64,000 nucleotides of DNA from Papilionanthe hookeriana x Papilionanthe teres (GCA_022702705.1 CM040430.1:76697239-76761238); one strand, 5' to 3'; positions 46,671 to 57,897 are shown, numbered from the stretch's first letter. Numbers and translations are program-made. The notes: generated by a model not told the origin, from the sequence alone.

Positions 46671-47776
46671 TAATTTTAGCTTATATACAATAAAAACTAG
46701 ATCCAAATCTTAACTAAAAAAGTATGGATTGACAAAATAATATGATTCCAATGGTACAATACGATCAATTTATACTAAATCATATCAGATCAATCTGTAG
46801 ATTCAGTTTCTCAATTAGATTAATTAAGATAATCTATAATACAATATAATATATAGCAAATAACACAATTATTATAAATTTTTAATTAACTATTTAAAAC
46901 AATATAAACTATGAAGTAAGAAGAACAAATTATATTAATTGTATAATATGATAACATTCGTATAATAGAAACAATTTAAATTTTAATTTTATTAATCAGT
47001 AAAAATTAATCTATTTAAAACTAATTTTAAAAAATGATAAATCATATAATACCGTTGAATTCTAAAATGTCATTCGGGTCACGCCAAAAAAATAAAGCGT
47101 TGGCCGGATGAGAGGAATAAGGGAAAAGAGGATAAAGAATAAGCGTAGATTGCACTGATTCTCTTGGAATAGATCCAGTAGTCATTTCTATAGAAATGAC
47201 CGCCTATTTATAAGTCATAGAAAGGGTCCAATAAATTACATGATTATCCACCATTAAATAAGAACGTTATATTTATTTATTAGTCATTACACCTTTACAA
47301 CTTTGTAATCGAAATAGGAAAATTTTGACATTTTAATCGCTGTTGGTGTTGTTTCACATCAATAACTGTCCTAGCCACTGTATTGTATTTGTATCGCGTG
47401 GCTTGGTCATGTGGTACCCATTTTATCAGCCAAAAAGTCATTCGACTGAAGAACCTATCTTTGGTAACCTTTTTCTTAGGGAATCCATTGCGACGACTCA
47501 TTGTTCTTTAGGACGATTATTGCATCGGACAGACAACACAATATCACAATATGATAAGCAGCCTACCTAAATCGACGAATCAATATAGAAGGATTCCCCA
47601 CCAGGCAATAGTTGTTCTTGTGAATGCCCTTTGTGTCAGTTAAGTTGTTAGTGCATGGGGCTCCTTGGTCAGACTAACACTCGCTCAGCCTAGAATTCAA
47701 CCGTTGGGGATAATATAACAATGTTTAGATTTTAGCTGCTCTCTTTGTGTGGTCCATTAGATATCCTCAAGATTTA

Positions 47777-47781
47777 TGTAG
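47777..47781 (+). other. target site duplication of element C, left
   Basis: TGTAG here and at 57893-57897. The uninterrupted site in segment A at 13200-13204 has TGTAG once. Confidence 0.92.
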
Positions 47782-49544
47782 TGATCCATGAAAAAAATAC
47801 CTATTTTTATGCCTTAATTTTTATTAAAATTTTAAGGATATTATGCTTTAATGAAAGGTATTTTTTTATGTTTTTGGATGTAGGTGCTGTAAAAATGTTC
47901 AAAAAGAAAAAAAATGAAAAAGGATGAAAAAGGAGCAAAATGGAGCCAAAATGCAAAATTGCCAAAATAATGGGTCTGGCGCCAGAATCCGGCGCCTAAG
48001 CGCCAGCCTGATACCAAAACAGTTACAATTTTGTAACTACTTTGGGCAGTTATTTTGATGGTTAGAGTGGTTATTGGACCTTCTAGAAGATTGACAGTTA
48101 TTCCTGGATTATATGACATGTGATACATTGTATCTAGATGCTTGGAAACGTTTGGATCACGAAGAGGTGCGATCCAAAGTGAAGAGGTGCGAAGAACTGG
48201 ATGTAGAGTCCGGCGCCTAGGTGCCAGATGCCGGCGACTAGGCTCCAGACACAGTTTCTAGAAGATTCATTGAACTTGGACATATTTTGAAGAGGTGCTT
48301 TAGGCAACCCTTGAAGCCTATAAATAGGAGGCCATTTCTACAGAAAAAGAGATCCCCAATCAGAGAGATAATTTTAAATATAGGGCCACACTTTTAGTTT
48401 TACTTTCCTTCATAAATTAGTGAATTTATTTTATTTAGAGTTTGTATTGAAAGTTTAGAAGAGTTGGTGCTTTTGAAGTCTATTTCACTTTGGAGTCAGT
48501 AGGAATCAGAGGTTCAGTTGGAGAAACACTTGAGATAAGTATTTGTAATTTGATTCAAAGTTTTATTTATATGTTTTGTTATTTAAATTCAATGTGTTAT
48601 GAGTAGTTACTTTACTTTCTCCTTTCAATTATGAAAAGATAAATAAGATAATATAAAATTCGTTGGAGAATTAAAAACTAAATATGTTTAAATATTGTGA
48701 TGATATTAATACCGGATCTTAATTTACTATTTTAATTGGCCATTTAATTTGTTAAAATCTGTTGAATAATTTTGAGACCTAGAAGGAGATGAATTCTTAA
48801 CTAGTAGAAATCACATGAATCCTTGGGTAGTCGAAGTCCTTGTGCGGGTTATTCAAGGTGAAGTGCAAATAAATAGGAAAATATTATTCAATGGGCGTAG
48901 AATTAATAAGTTTTTAGAGTGACAGACTAAATTCTTTTAATTTGGTTTATAGAAAGGGAACGGGTCACTAGTAGGGCCGACTATAGCCACCCTTAGACAT
49001 CTAGTAGTGTGAGCACTAGATTAACCCATTCTACTAACAATACATCCAGACCTAATCTATAAATTAGCCAATGTTCTTTATACTTATCGAGCGAAGGTAA
49101 AGAATAAGAATGCTTCTATTCGTACACAATACCATAAATTTATATTCTCCACGAATATCACATTATCTAAAAAGTCTTGGATTATATGGAAGGAAGAAAG
49201 TTGCTTGCTTATTATTATTTACATCACTCATTATTTTAGTACTGCTTTATTTCTATATTTAGTAAATTAAATATTAAATTTATAACTTTAAAAGAAATAC
49301 ATAAAAATAAAATTAAAATATTTAAAGATCTATAAACCTTCTTGTGGGATCGATACTGGGGTCTTTATTTAAAACCCTACATTACTTGACACGATACGTA
49401 TACTTGCGTAGTACCTCTAGTGTGTGAAATATTTTCCATAAAATTATATTTATATACACTAGCCGCTATTATTATTTGGGTCAATGTATTGGCTATAACA
49501 TATTTTTGGAAGCATAAATTACTGCGTTATTTGCGGCCGGGTCA
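47782..49544 (+). repeat. 5' LTR of element C
   Basis: It starts TGATCCATGAAAAA and ends GGCCGGGTCA. Landmarks are GGCGCC dyads at 47977-48005 and 48210-48250, TATA box at 48318-48327, AAGTGCAAATAAATAGG near 48862, TTAGAGTGACAG near 48914, GCCAATGTTCTTTATAC near 49066, GGGATCGATACTGGGG near 49347 and GATACGTATACTTGCGTAG near 49393. It is 1763 bases long. Confidence 0.9.
48318..48327 (+). promoter_or_regulatory. TATA box in 5' LTR of element C
   Basis: CTATAAATAG lies in TTGAAGCCTATAAATAGGAG, conserved in the 3' LTR at 56668-56677 and in LTR D. It is the likely start region for element transcription. Confidence 0.75.
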
Positions 49545-49550
49545 AGTTTT

Positions 49551-49568
49551 TGGCGCCATTGCCGGGGA
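49551..49568 (+). promoter_or_regulatory. primer binding site of element C
   Basis: TGGCGCCATTGCCGGGGA lies six bases after the LTR. This is the tRNA primer site form seen in Athila-like plant gypsy elements. Confidence 0.85.
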
Positions 49569-49816
49569 GACACATTTTTAGATTTTAAATATTTTATTTA
49601 TTTCTTTTATTGTAAAATAAAAAAATATAAAATACAAAAACATTTATAAAAACAAAAATAAAAAAAGAAGAGATTTTATTTCTTGCTATTTTATTTTACT
49701 TTTTATTTGCTTTTATGCGTAGTTCTGGATCTGAAGGATTATTACCTTTAAACTTTGAATTAAAAAGAATTGTAAGAAGAATTAAAAAAGGAAAACAAAT
49801 TTAAAAATATCAAGAG

Positions 49817-50314
49817 ATGGCTAATTTACATAACAATTTACAAAATCCAATTGAAATTAATGAACAAAATGTTTACAAACCATTAAGGGATTATGCTAAC
49901 CCTACAGATGATGAACTTCATATTAGTATTCAAATACTTGCTGTAGATGATAATTCTTTTGAGCTTAAACCATCTATTATTCAAATGGTTCAAAATAATC
50001 AATTTGGGGGAACACCAAATGAGGATCCAAATTTACACCTTGCTAGTTTTTTAGAACTTTGTGCTACCTTTAAATATAACAATGTTTCTGATGATGTTGT
50101 TAGACTTAGACTCTTTCTTTTCTCTTTAAGAGATAAAGCAAAGATGTGGCTGAACTCATTAGCAATAGGTTTTATTAAAACATGGGCTGAAATGGAACAA
50201 AAATTCCTTGCTTAATATTTTCCTCCTTCTAAAACTGCTAAATTAAGAAATGATATTACTTCGTTTAGTCAATTTGATGGGGAGACAATTTATGAAACTT
50301 GGGAAAGATGCTAA
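49817..50314 (+). pseudogene. gag: gag N-terminal part of element C
   Basis: MANLHNNL starts the frame. FELKPSIIQMVQNNQFGG, HLASFLELCATFKYNNV, LRLFLFSLRDKAKMWLNSL and KTWAEMEQKFLA follow, matching the gag of element D and the Athila-type gag. A TAA stop falls at 50213-50215 where D has Lys (FLAKYF). Homology continues through FPPSKTAKLRND and GETIYETWER and is cut at about 50306. Only about the first third of a normal gag is left; the CPHH, NQVGQIA-like and zinc-knuckle parts, protease and reverse transcriptase are deleted. Confidence 0.85.
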
Positions 50315-50445
50315 ACCTAGACTGATCATTTCGCTATTAAATATTTAATGTCAAAATTCATACTTGGTACCAAATGCATAATTCATACTGATCATTCCGC
50401 TATTAAATATTTAATGTTAAAAAAAGATGCTAAACCTAGACTGAT
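50307..50445 (+). other. scrambled deletion junction in element C
   Basis: GATGCTAAACCTAGACTGAT occurs at 50307-50326 and again at 50426-50445, its native place in RNase H. The stretch CGCTATTAAATATTTAATG occurs at 50332-50350 and at 50398-50416. The order in the junction is reversed relative to the native order. This looks like patchwork from template switching or filler DNA made when the gag-to-RT part was lost. Confidence 0.75.
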
Positions 50446-51908
50446 AAGATGGGTTTTACTTCTACAAGAATTTGATTTTCAAATAGTGGATAGAAAAGGA
50501 ACTGATAACCAAATTGCTGATCATTTATCTAAAATTAAGAATGATATTATTATTGAAGAAAATATAAATAAGAAATTTCTTGATGAACAGTTATATGTTA
50601 TTCAAGGAAGCCAAACACCTTGGTATGCGGATATAGTTAACTATTTAGTTAGCAATATTCTACCTTGTGGATTGAATACCAAATATATTAAGAAATTTAA
50701 AAATGATGCTAAATCTTATATTTAGGAAGATCCTCATTTATTTAAATTGGGAAGAGATTCCGTAATTCGAAGATGTGTACCTTTTGAAGAAACTTTTGCT
50801 ATTATTAAAAAATGTCATGATTCCGAATTTGGAGGACACTTTAGAGTAGATAAAATTGCATTTAAAATTTTAAATTCAGAATTTTATTGGCCTACCTTGT
50901 TCAAAGATGTGAGACAATATGTGAAAACATGTGATCGATGTCAAAGGATGGGAAATATATCTGGGAAAGATGAAATGCCTTTAAACTATATATTGGAAGT
51001 TGAAATTTTTGATATATGGGGTTTAGACTTTATGGGACCATTTGTACCATCATCTCGAAAGATTTATATTTTATTAGCAGTTGATTATGTTTCAAAGTAG
51101 ATTTAAGCTGTAGCTTTACCTAACTTGATTCCAAAAGTGTTTCTAAATTTTTAAAGAAAATGATTTTTTCAAGCTTTGGAATGCCTAAGGTAATTATCAC
51201 AGATGATGGAAGTCATTTCAGAAATATAAGAATTCAATCATTACTGGAAAAATTTGGAATCAAACATAGAATTGCAATCGCTTATCACCCACAAACAAGT
51301 GGAATGACTGAAGTATCAAACAGAGAAATTAAAAGAATTTTAGAGAATACTGTTAATCCTAAAAGAACTGATTGGGTTGATAGACTTGATTCTGCATTAT
51401 GGGCTTATAAAACAACTTATAAGACACCAATCAGTATGTCACCTTACCAGGTTAGTTTATGGTAAACATTGTCACTTACCTCGTTGAACTTGAACATAAA
51501 GCTTATTAGGTGATAAAGGAGTTTAATTTTGATTTGAATACTGCGGGAGAAAAATGATTATTACAATTAAATGAGATGGATGAAATAAGAAATGAGTCAT
51601 ATGAAAATGCAAAGATTTATAAAGAGAAAATGAAGATATTACATGATAAAAAGATTTCAGGAAAAATATTCGAGCCTGGACAAAAAGTATTATTATTTAA
51701 TACTTGTTTAAAACTTTTTCCTGGAAAATTAAGATCTAAATGGATGGGACCACATATAATTGAGAAAGTATACCATTATAGAGCTGTGGATATTAAAGAC
51801 CCTAAAACAGGAAAAATATTTAAAGTTAACGGATTAAGACTGAAGCCTTATTTTGGAGACATAAAAATGATTTATAAAGAGGCTTACGAGTTGAGTCTAC
51901 CTGATTAA
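50348..51908 (+). pseudogene. pol: RNase H and integrase of element C, broken
   Basis: RNase H C-terminal half: CIIHTDHSAIKYL, KPRLIRWVLLLQEFDFQI and GTDNQIADHLS. Integrase follows with the HHCC-type zinc finger (H-D-SEFGGHF... CDRCQR), the core with DFMGPF, AVDYVSK, DDGSHF and YHPQTSGMTEVSNREIK (the Glu completes the DDE set), and the C-terminal [14 protein letters not shown] and [11 protein letters not shown]. Integrase inserts the cDNA into the genome. Stops fall at 50723, 51098 and 51507, where relatives have Trp, and frameshifts fall near 51150 and 51465. The protein is dead. Confidence 0.85.
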
Positions 51909-51928
51909 AAACATAATTAGGTCGGCCT

Positions 51929-51968
51929 GACGACGTTAAACCAAGCGCTTTGTGGGAGGCAACCCATA
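51929..51968 (+). other. conserved post-integrase linker
   Basis: GACGACGTTAAACCAAGCGC, then TTTGTGGGAGGCAACCC. A very similar block follows pol in many plant Athila/Tat elements. It lies directly after the last pol codon; its role is not established. Confidence 0.6.
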
Positions 51969-52541
51969 GTTATTTTTGTGTGTTTTTAAATTTTTAATGT
52001 AAGGTTATGCCTCGGTCTTGACTAAATTTTATATAACTTTAGAAAATTGGATGCTAACAAGTCTTTATTGACTTAAGCTAAAGCTAATCTCGAAGTATAT
52101 AAAGTTTGGACTTTGGATCACTCCATTTTGTATGTGAGTAAAAAGGAGATCAAGTTAACTTTCATTATGATTTTTTATAATTTAAGTTAATTTTAATTAC
52201 TGAGTTTATATTGACCTTACCATTCTAATTTACCTATTTTTGAGATAGAAACTTTGAAATTTGACGTTAGGCGAAATGGAGTCGAACATGGTTCCGGCGC
52301 CTAGGCGCCGAAATCCGGCGCCTAAGCGCCAGAGTAGACTGTGTATCGATGGGTCTGGAGCCTAGGGCCAGTTTGAGCGCCTAAGCGCCACAGTTACTGG
52401 GTCGCGTAAAAACCGAAAATTTTCAGTTTTTCACACGATTTTCTCCTATAAACTACCCCATCTTCATTCCCAATCCCTAAGCAATCATAGATACGACCTT
52501 TACACTTAATTCTTAAGGAGATAAGAGAAGATTTTGAAGAA

Positions 52542-52913
52542 ATGGAGAGAAGAAATCAAGGAGAAGAGGCTAGAGACAAGTGTTCTAAGGATCCTTAACC
52601 TTTCTTCAATGGTTTTATTGCTGTTAGTTCGGAGAAGTTTTCGAGTTGCCTAGATAAGTTTGAAGCGGAATTCAAAAGTATTGGAGATCGCCTCCATGAG
52701 ATGTATCATCAAATCGAGCATCTGGAATGGTAGGCAAAGCTTCAATTCGATCATCTAGCGGCCTATCAAGACGCTCAAGTGGAGATGTATGTGAAGAACA
52801 AATGGATCGACGAGAAAACGGCTGTGGATTTTCCAAGGGCGTTAGTGTTCTTCCTAAGTAGGCCGAGTAATCTTCATTGCGACGAGAGTGGAAATTTCAA
52901 ATTTGAAGATTAG
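52542..52913 (+). pseudogene. decayed ~123-codon ORF between pol and the extra ORF
   Basis: One frame runs from ATG at 52542 to TAG at 52911 with two inner stops (TAA at codon 19; a TAG after LEW). Readable parts are KFSSCLDKFEAEFKSIGDRL, HEMYHQIEHLEW and LQFDHLAAYQDAQVEMYVKK, suggesting a short coiled coil, then FPRALVFFLSRPSN. FDHLA and the following acidic/aromatic pattern resemble the C-terminal part of the ORF at 53714 (AKFDHLADF, FPTCPRF), so this may be a second, shorter relative of it. No enzyme motif is seen. Confidence 0.45.
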
Positions 52914-53713
52914 ATAGTAAATGTGGTTAGATCAAGACGTTATCTAGTGTGTCGTTGCATCGATTTGGTAAATCGAATGTGTTGTTTGTGTGTTTATTTT
53001 ATTGTTCAATGTGTGTTGTATTTGCTTTGAAATTGTGTTGTTTGATTGTTTGTTAAGACTTGAATCTTATTATTATACTTATCTGTAATTCATTGAGGCC
53101 GAAATTGAAGATTATGAAATGGAATTAGAAGAGTTTGACTTAAACTAGTGTTGGATTGGTGGATTTAATTTATAATTTTTCAAAATTTTTTGGAAAATAT
53201 TTTGGAAGTTGGAAACTGAAGCAATAATCTTATATGAGTAATTGAAAGTTGAAGTTGTGAGTTTTGGTGGAAAATTAAATTTTTAAAATGATTTTTTTGA
53301 AAGGAGAGTCTGGCGTCTAGGTGCCAAAGGTCAGTGCCTAGGCGCAGGTTTGGCCTGAACCAAAAATTTCATCTTCTTAAACGTCCATGCCATGGCCGAC
53401 GCTTAAGCTCTCCTTCTTCCTCCATTTTTGCGAAAACCTACCCCGTAGATCCATTTTGAGGCCAAATCTTCACGTTTTTGAGCCCGAAATCACTCTATTT
53501 CTTCATCCCGAGGTCAGTTCTACCTTTTAATCCATTTATTTTTTATTTCTACCATGGATTTTCCTATTTTTGCTAAAAACCGAAATTTTGGAGAAAAATT
53601 TTGATTTTTAGAAATTTTTCCATGGATTTTTAAACTCTTTTTAAGTTTCTCAAGCTTAAAAGAGTTTAGTTTATTTGATTCCTTAATTTATTTGTATTTC
53701 CTTTCACGTTTAG

Positions 53714-54880
53714 ATGACACCTAAATCTAAGCGCGGAAAAGAACGAGAAAATTTCGATCGCAACAAGTTCGCTACTGCGGCAGCGCACTTTCGTTACCAC
53801 AAATTTGCGACATCGAGGAAATTTATCTCGGAGCGCTGTTTTTACAGTCCTGGAGAGATGATCGAGAACACGATCGTTGCACACAACTGGCAGCGATTCT
53901 GTTATTTCACTGCCGTTGCTGTTATTCCTGTTGTACGAGGATTTTACACCAACTTTATGGATGCGGAAGACTATGAAGTCTTCGTTAGAGGTGTCGGAGT
54001 GGGATTCACTCCGGAGCGGATCAACATTTTCTACGGCCTACCACCTACTATCGAGTGCTACTATTCTGGTCTATCTCCATCTGAAGAAGATCTGGAGATA
54101 ATCATTGCATATCTGACTGACGGCACTGGAGCTTGGAAGATCCGGAACGACAAACGGGTAAACTTTAAATCTTCTAAGCTGAATGGTATTTCAAAGGGCT
54201 GGCACTATTTTATTTCTACTAGATTACTTCCTTCCAACCACCTGAGTGAAGTTACCAGAGATAGAGCTATCCTGCACTACTGCATTTAGGAAAGGAAGTC
54301 GATTAATGTTGGCAGCATTATCTATGATTCTGTAGAATCAACTGCACGATCCAGCACTTCTGTGGGATTAGGATTCCCATCTTTGATATATTCTTTATGC
54401 GTGAGCGATGGAGTTTTTGCTGATATTTCTGAGGAGAAACTGAAGACTACAAAGCCTATTATGCAGAAGAGTGTTAGTATTTATGATCGTCTTCGCGGGA
54501 AGAGATCTACTGCTCCTTCTACTTCTCTACCTACTCCAGGTAGTGCTTCTACTTCTAGACCTTCTACTTCTGCTACACCACCACCTAGTATTTGGGAGAC
54601 TATGGATGAGAGGTATTCAGAGCAGCAGAATGCGTTACATTTAGCTCATTGTCGCATAGATACGATCGATGCGAAATTTGATCATCTTGCTGATTTTACC
54701 CATAGGAAGAGCAATTATGATGCTGATTATGATGAAGCTCTTGTTAGATTCCTGAAGGGAGAATAGTCTGTTCAGTTCCCTACTTGTCCTAGATTCACAC
54801 CTTATGATCCGAAGAAGACTGAGGATTTTTCCTTTGGTGTCGATGATGATGATGATGAGGAGACTGCGAGTGATGATTAG
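53714..54880 (+). pseudogene. extra ORF of element C, plant transposon protein domain-like
   Basis: A single frame of 388 codons with only two inner TAG stops (54287, 54764). The first sits where the sister ORF in element A has Gln (YCIQ). MTPKSKRGKER start; motifs are FVRGVGVGFTPERIN, IFYGLPP, AYLTDGTGAWKI, HLSEVTRDRAILHYCI, then a Ser/Thr/Pro-rich linker (APSTSLPTPGSASTSRPSTS), a helical stretch with RIDTIDAKFDHLADF, FPTCPRFTPY, and an acidic tail. It resembles the putative plant transposon protein domain. Its place between integrase and the polypurine tract is that of env-like ORFs in Athila, but I see no signal peptide or membrane segment. Confidence 0.7.
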
Positions 54881-55626
54881 ATTGTCAAGATTATGTTCTT
54901 GTTTTATTTGTCTGTGTGTTAGACTTAGTAGTATGATTGGTTTGTGTTTGTTTGATGTTTTGTTGATGTTAGCTGTATGTGATGATTGTCGTACTATTTA
55001 GTTATTAATGTCGTTCTGTTTCTGTTTTTGTGATTAGTATAGTCGTTTAATTTAGCTACTGATATAAAAATTGAACCTGCTTACTTTTATATATGCTTCA
55101 TTATTTCAGTGATATTCATAAAAAAGCATATGTAGAAGTAAATTTTTCTTCGTAGACTGTTTTTACATACTTATAAAATTTCTTTTTAAATTATGCCTTT
55201 CTTTCTCTCATACTTTAAAATTTTTCATGATATACCAAAACTTAAGTTTGGGGGAAGGGAAAATACATGCAAATTTAAATTTTATTTGTCCTTAAGTGCT
55301 AATATTTTCTCTAAAAAAATATTAACATAACATAAGGAATGAAAAATCTATTTAAGATCACTTAATTTTTTGAAATTATAAATAATTTAGTAGACTTAAC
55401 TAAAATTTTAATAACTTTGATTGATTTTAGGAATAGAATTATTCAACTTAAAGAAGAGTAAGATTAAGAATTTTTTCTATTCATGGTAGAGATAATTGAA
55501 TTTTATAAGCATTAAGAAATCAATAATTATAACTTGAAAAAGAAAAAGATTTAAAGTCTTTTTGAAAACTATTCATGTTATAGTAATTAAGTGAAGATGT
55601 ATAAGTTTGTAAATATAAGTTAAGGA
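54881..55626 (+). other. 3' untranslated region of element C
   Basis: T- and A-rich, with no supported frame. It contains the inner polypurine tract at 55244-55255. Confidence 0.5.
55244..55255 (+). promoter_or_regulatory. internal polypurine tract-like site of element C
   Basis: AAGTTTGGGGGA, identical to the terminal tract at 56089-56100 and to both tracts of element A. Confidence 0.5.
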
Positions 55627-55739
55627 TGGTGAAGTTCAAAATCATTAACAGGCTATCCAGATACAGTAATCCTCACTGGAAAAAAAAGAGAGAGGAGAAG
55701 CTTGAGGAGATGCCTAATCAAAAATTGACTTCACTTGAA
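55627..55739 (+). other. conserved non-coding block with complementary ends (element C)
   Basis: Outer parts match element A at 2205-2401: GGTGAAGTTCAAAATCATTA, GGCTATCCAGATACAGTAAT, then AAGCTTGAGGAGATGCCTAA and CTTCACTTGA. GTGAAGT near the start can pair with ACTTCAC near the end. The purine run in between is shorter here than in A. Confidence 0.5.
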
Positions 55740-56088
55740 TTATCTTATAAGATGAAAACTAATTACATATTTTACTTAATTTTTATGCATGCATCTTTAT
55801 TAGAAAAGATTTTCATGAAGATCTTTTTCTTGTAAATAATTTATGTGATCTTAATATAATAAACAACAATTATTTTCGAAATGAATGAAAAATTTTAAAG
55901 TTTTACGATTTGGTAGTTAAATATTCTTTAAATTCTTAAAATTAAACTTACTTAGTGAAATTTTGTTAATGATTTACTAAAGCCATTATAAAATCAAAAA
56001 TTATAAGGAATCTTAAATATTTACCTTTTATTACAATTGTTATACATTTTATATAGTAAAAAGGGTTACTTGAGGACAAGTAACGTTT

Positions 56089-56100
56089 AAGTTTGGGGGA
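56089..56100 (+). promoter_or_regulatory. polypurine tract of element C
   Basis: AAGTTTGGGGGA, four bases before the 3' LTR start at 56105. It is the expected plus-strand primer. Confidence 0.85.
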
Positions 56101-56104
56101 TTTT

Positions 56105-57892
56105 TGATACATGAAAAAAAATACCTATTTTTATGCCTTGATTTTTATTAAAATTTTAAGGATATTATGCTTTAATGAAAGATATTATTTTATATTTTTG
56201 GATGCAGGTGATGTAAAAATGTTCAAAAAGAAAAAAGATGAAAAAGGAGCAAAAAGGAGCAAAAAGGAGCAAAAAGGAGCAAAAATGGAGCTAAATGCAA
56301 AATTGCAAAAATAATGGGTCTGGCGCCTAGGCGCCAGAATCTGGCGCCTAAGCGGCAGCGCGATACTAAAACAGTTACGATTTTATAACTACTTTGGGCA
56401 GTTACTTTGATAGTTAGAGCGGTTATTGGACCTTCTAGAGGATTGGCAGTTATTCCTGGAATATAGGACATGTGATACATTTTATCTAGACGCTTGGAAA
56501 CGGTTTGGATCGCGAAGAGGTGCGATCCAAAGTGAAGAGGTGCGAAGAACTGGACGCAGAGTCCGGCGCTGAGCACCGGATGCGGCGCTGAGCGCCAAGC
56601 ACAGTTTCTAAAAGATTCATTGAACTTGGACACATTTTGAAGAGGTGCTTTAGGCAACCCTTGAAGCCTATAAATAGGAGGCCAATTCTACAGAAAAAAA
56701 GTGGCCCCCAATCAGAGAGACAATTATAAATATAGGGCCACACTTTTAGTTTTACTTTCCTTCATAAATTAGTGAGTTTATTTTATTTAGAGTTTGTATT
56801 GAGAGTTTGGAAGAGTTGGTGCTTTTGAAGTCTATTTCACTTTGGAGTTAGTAGGAATCAGAGGTTCAGTTGGAGAAACACTTGAGATAAGTATTTGTAA
56901 TTTTATTCAAAGTTTTATTTTTAAGTTTTGTTATTTAAATTCAATGTGTTCTGAGTAGTTACTTTACTTTCTTCTTTCAATTATGAAAAGATAAATAAGA
57001 TAATATAAAGTTTGTTGGAGAATTAAAAACTAAATATGTTTAAATATTGTGATGATATTTCTACCGGATCTTAATTTACTATTTAAATTGGCCATTTAAG
57101 TTGTTAAAATCTATTGAAAATTTTGAGACTTAGAAGGAGATCAATTCTTAACTAGTAGATATCACATGAATCCTTAGGTAGTCGAAGGCCTTGTGCGGGT
57201 TATTCAAGGTGAAGTGCAAATAAATAGGAAAATATTATTCAATGGGCGTAGAATTAATAAGATTTTAGAGTGACAGACTAAATTCTTTTAATTTTTTTTA
57301 TAGAAAGGGAACGGGTCACTAGTAGGGCCGACCATAGCCACCATTGGACATCTAGTAGTGTGAGCCTAGATTAACTCATTCTACTAACAATACATCCAGA
57401 CTTGATCTATAGATTAGTCAATGTTCTTTATACTATCAAGCGAAGGTAAAGAATAGGAATGCTTCTATTTGGCACAATACCATAAATTTATATTCTCCAC
57501 GAATATTACATTATATAAAAAGTCATAGATTTATTGGAAGGAAGAAAGTTGTTTGCTTATTATTATTTACACCACTCATTATTTTAGTACTGCTTTATTT
57601 ATGCATTTAGTAAATTAAATATTAAATTTATAACTTTAAAAGAAATACATAAAAATAAAATTAAAATATTTAAAAATCTATAAACCTCCTCGTGGGATCG
57701 ATACCGGGGTCTTTATTTAAAACCCTATATTACTTGAAACGATACATATACTTGCGTAGTACCTCTAGTGTGTAAAATATTTTTCATAAAATTATATTTA
57801 TATACACTAGCCGCTATTATTATTTGGGTCAAAGTATTGGCTATAACATATTTTTGGAAGCATAAATTACTACGTTATTTGCGGTCGGGTCA
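56105..57892 (+). repeat. 3' LTR of element C
   Basis: It starts TGATACATGAAAAA and ends GGTCGGGTCA. It matches the 5' LTR along its length with scattered differences. At 56240-56283 a ten-base unit (AAAAAGGAGC) is present four times where the 5' LTR has it less regularly. TATA box at 56668-56677. An 18-base perfect palindrome CTGGCGCCTAGGCGCCAG lies at 56320-56337. Confidence 0.9.
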
Positions 57893-57897
57893 TGTAG
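57893..57897 (+). other. target site duplication of element C, right
   Basis: TGTAG, followed by CTACATTTCTGATGTACATA as in segment A at 13205. Confidence 0.92.

Larger units (their letters stand above)
47782..57892 (+). mobile_element. Ty3/gypsy-type element C, structurally complete but non-autonomous
   Basis: It is bounded by TGTAG duplications with the empty site preserved in segment A. In order: 5' LTR 47782-49544, primer site 49551-49568, gag start 49817, a deletion junction near 50307, RNase H and integrase to 51908, a conserved linker at 51929, a short decayed ORF at 52542, an extra ORF at 53714-54880, two polypurine tracts, 3' LTR 56105-57892. Protease and reverse transcriptase are absent. 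The domain order and primer site fit the Athila/Tat side of Ty3/gypsy. The two LTRs differ at many sites, so the insertion is not young. Confidence 0.9.

Noticed and set aside
53714..54880. Extra ORF as a true envelope gene
   Set aside because: No signal peptide or transmembrane segment is visible; motifs fit the plant transposon protein domain instead.
56223..56743. Minus-strand frames in the 3' LTR of element C
   Set aside because: They are antisense to the LTR promoter and GGCGCC region; the similarity to the frame in LTR D reflects LTR homology.
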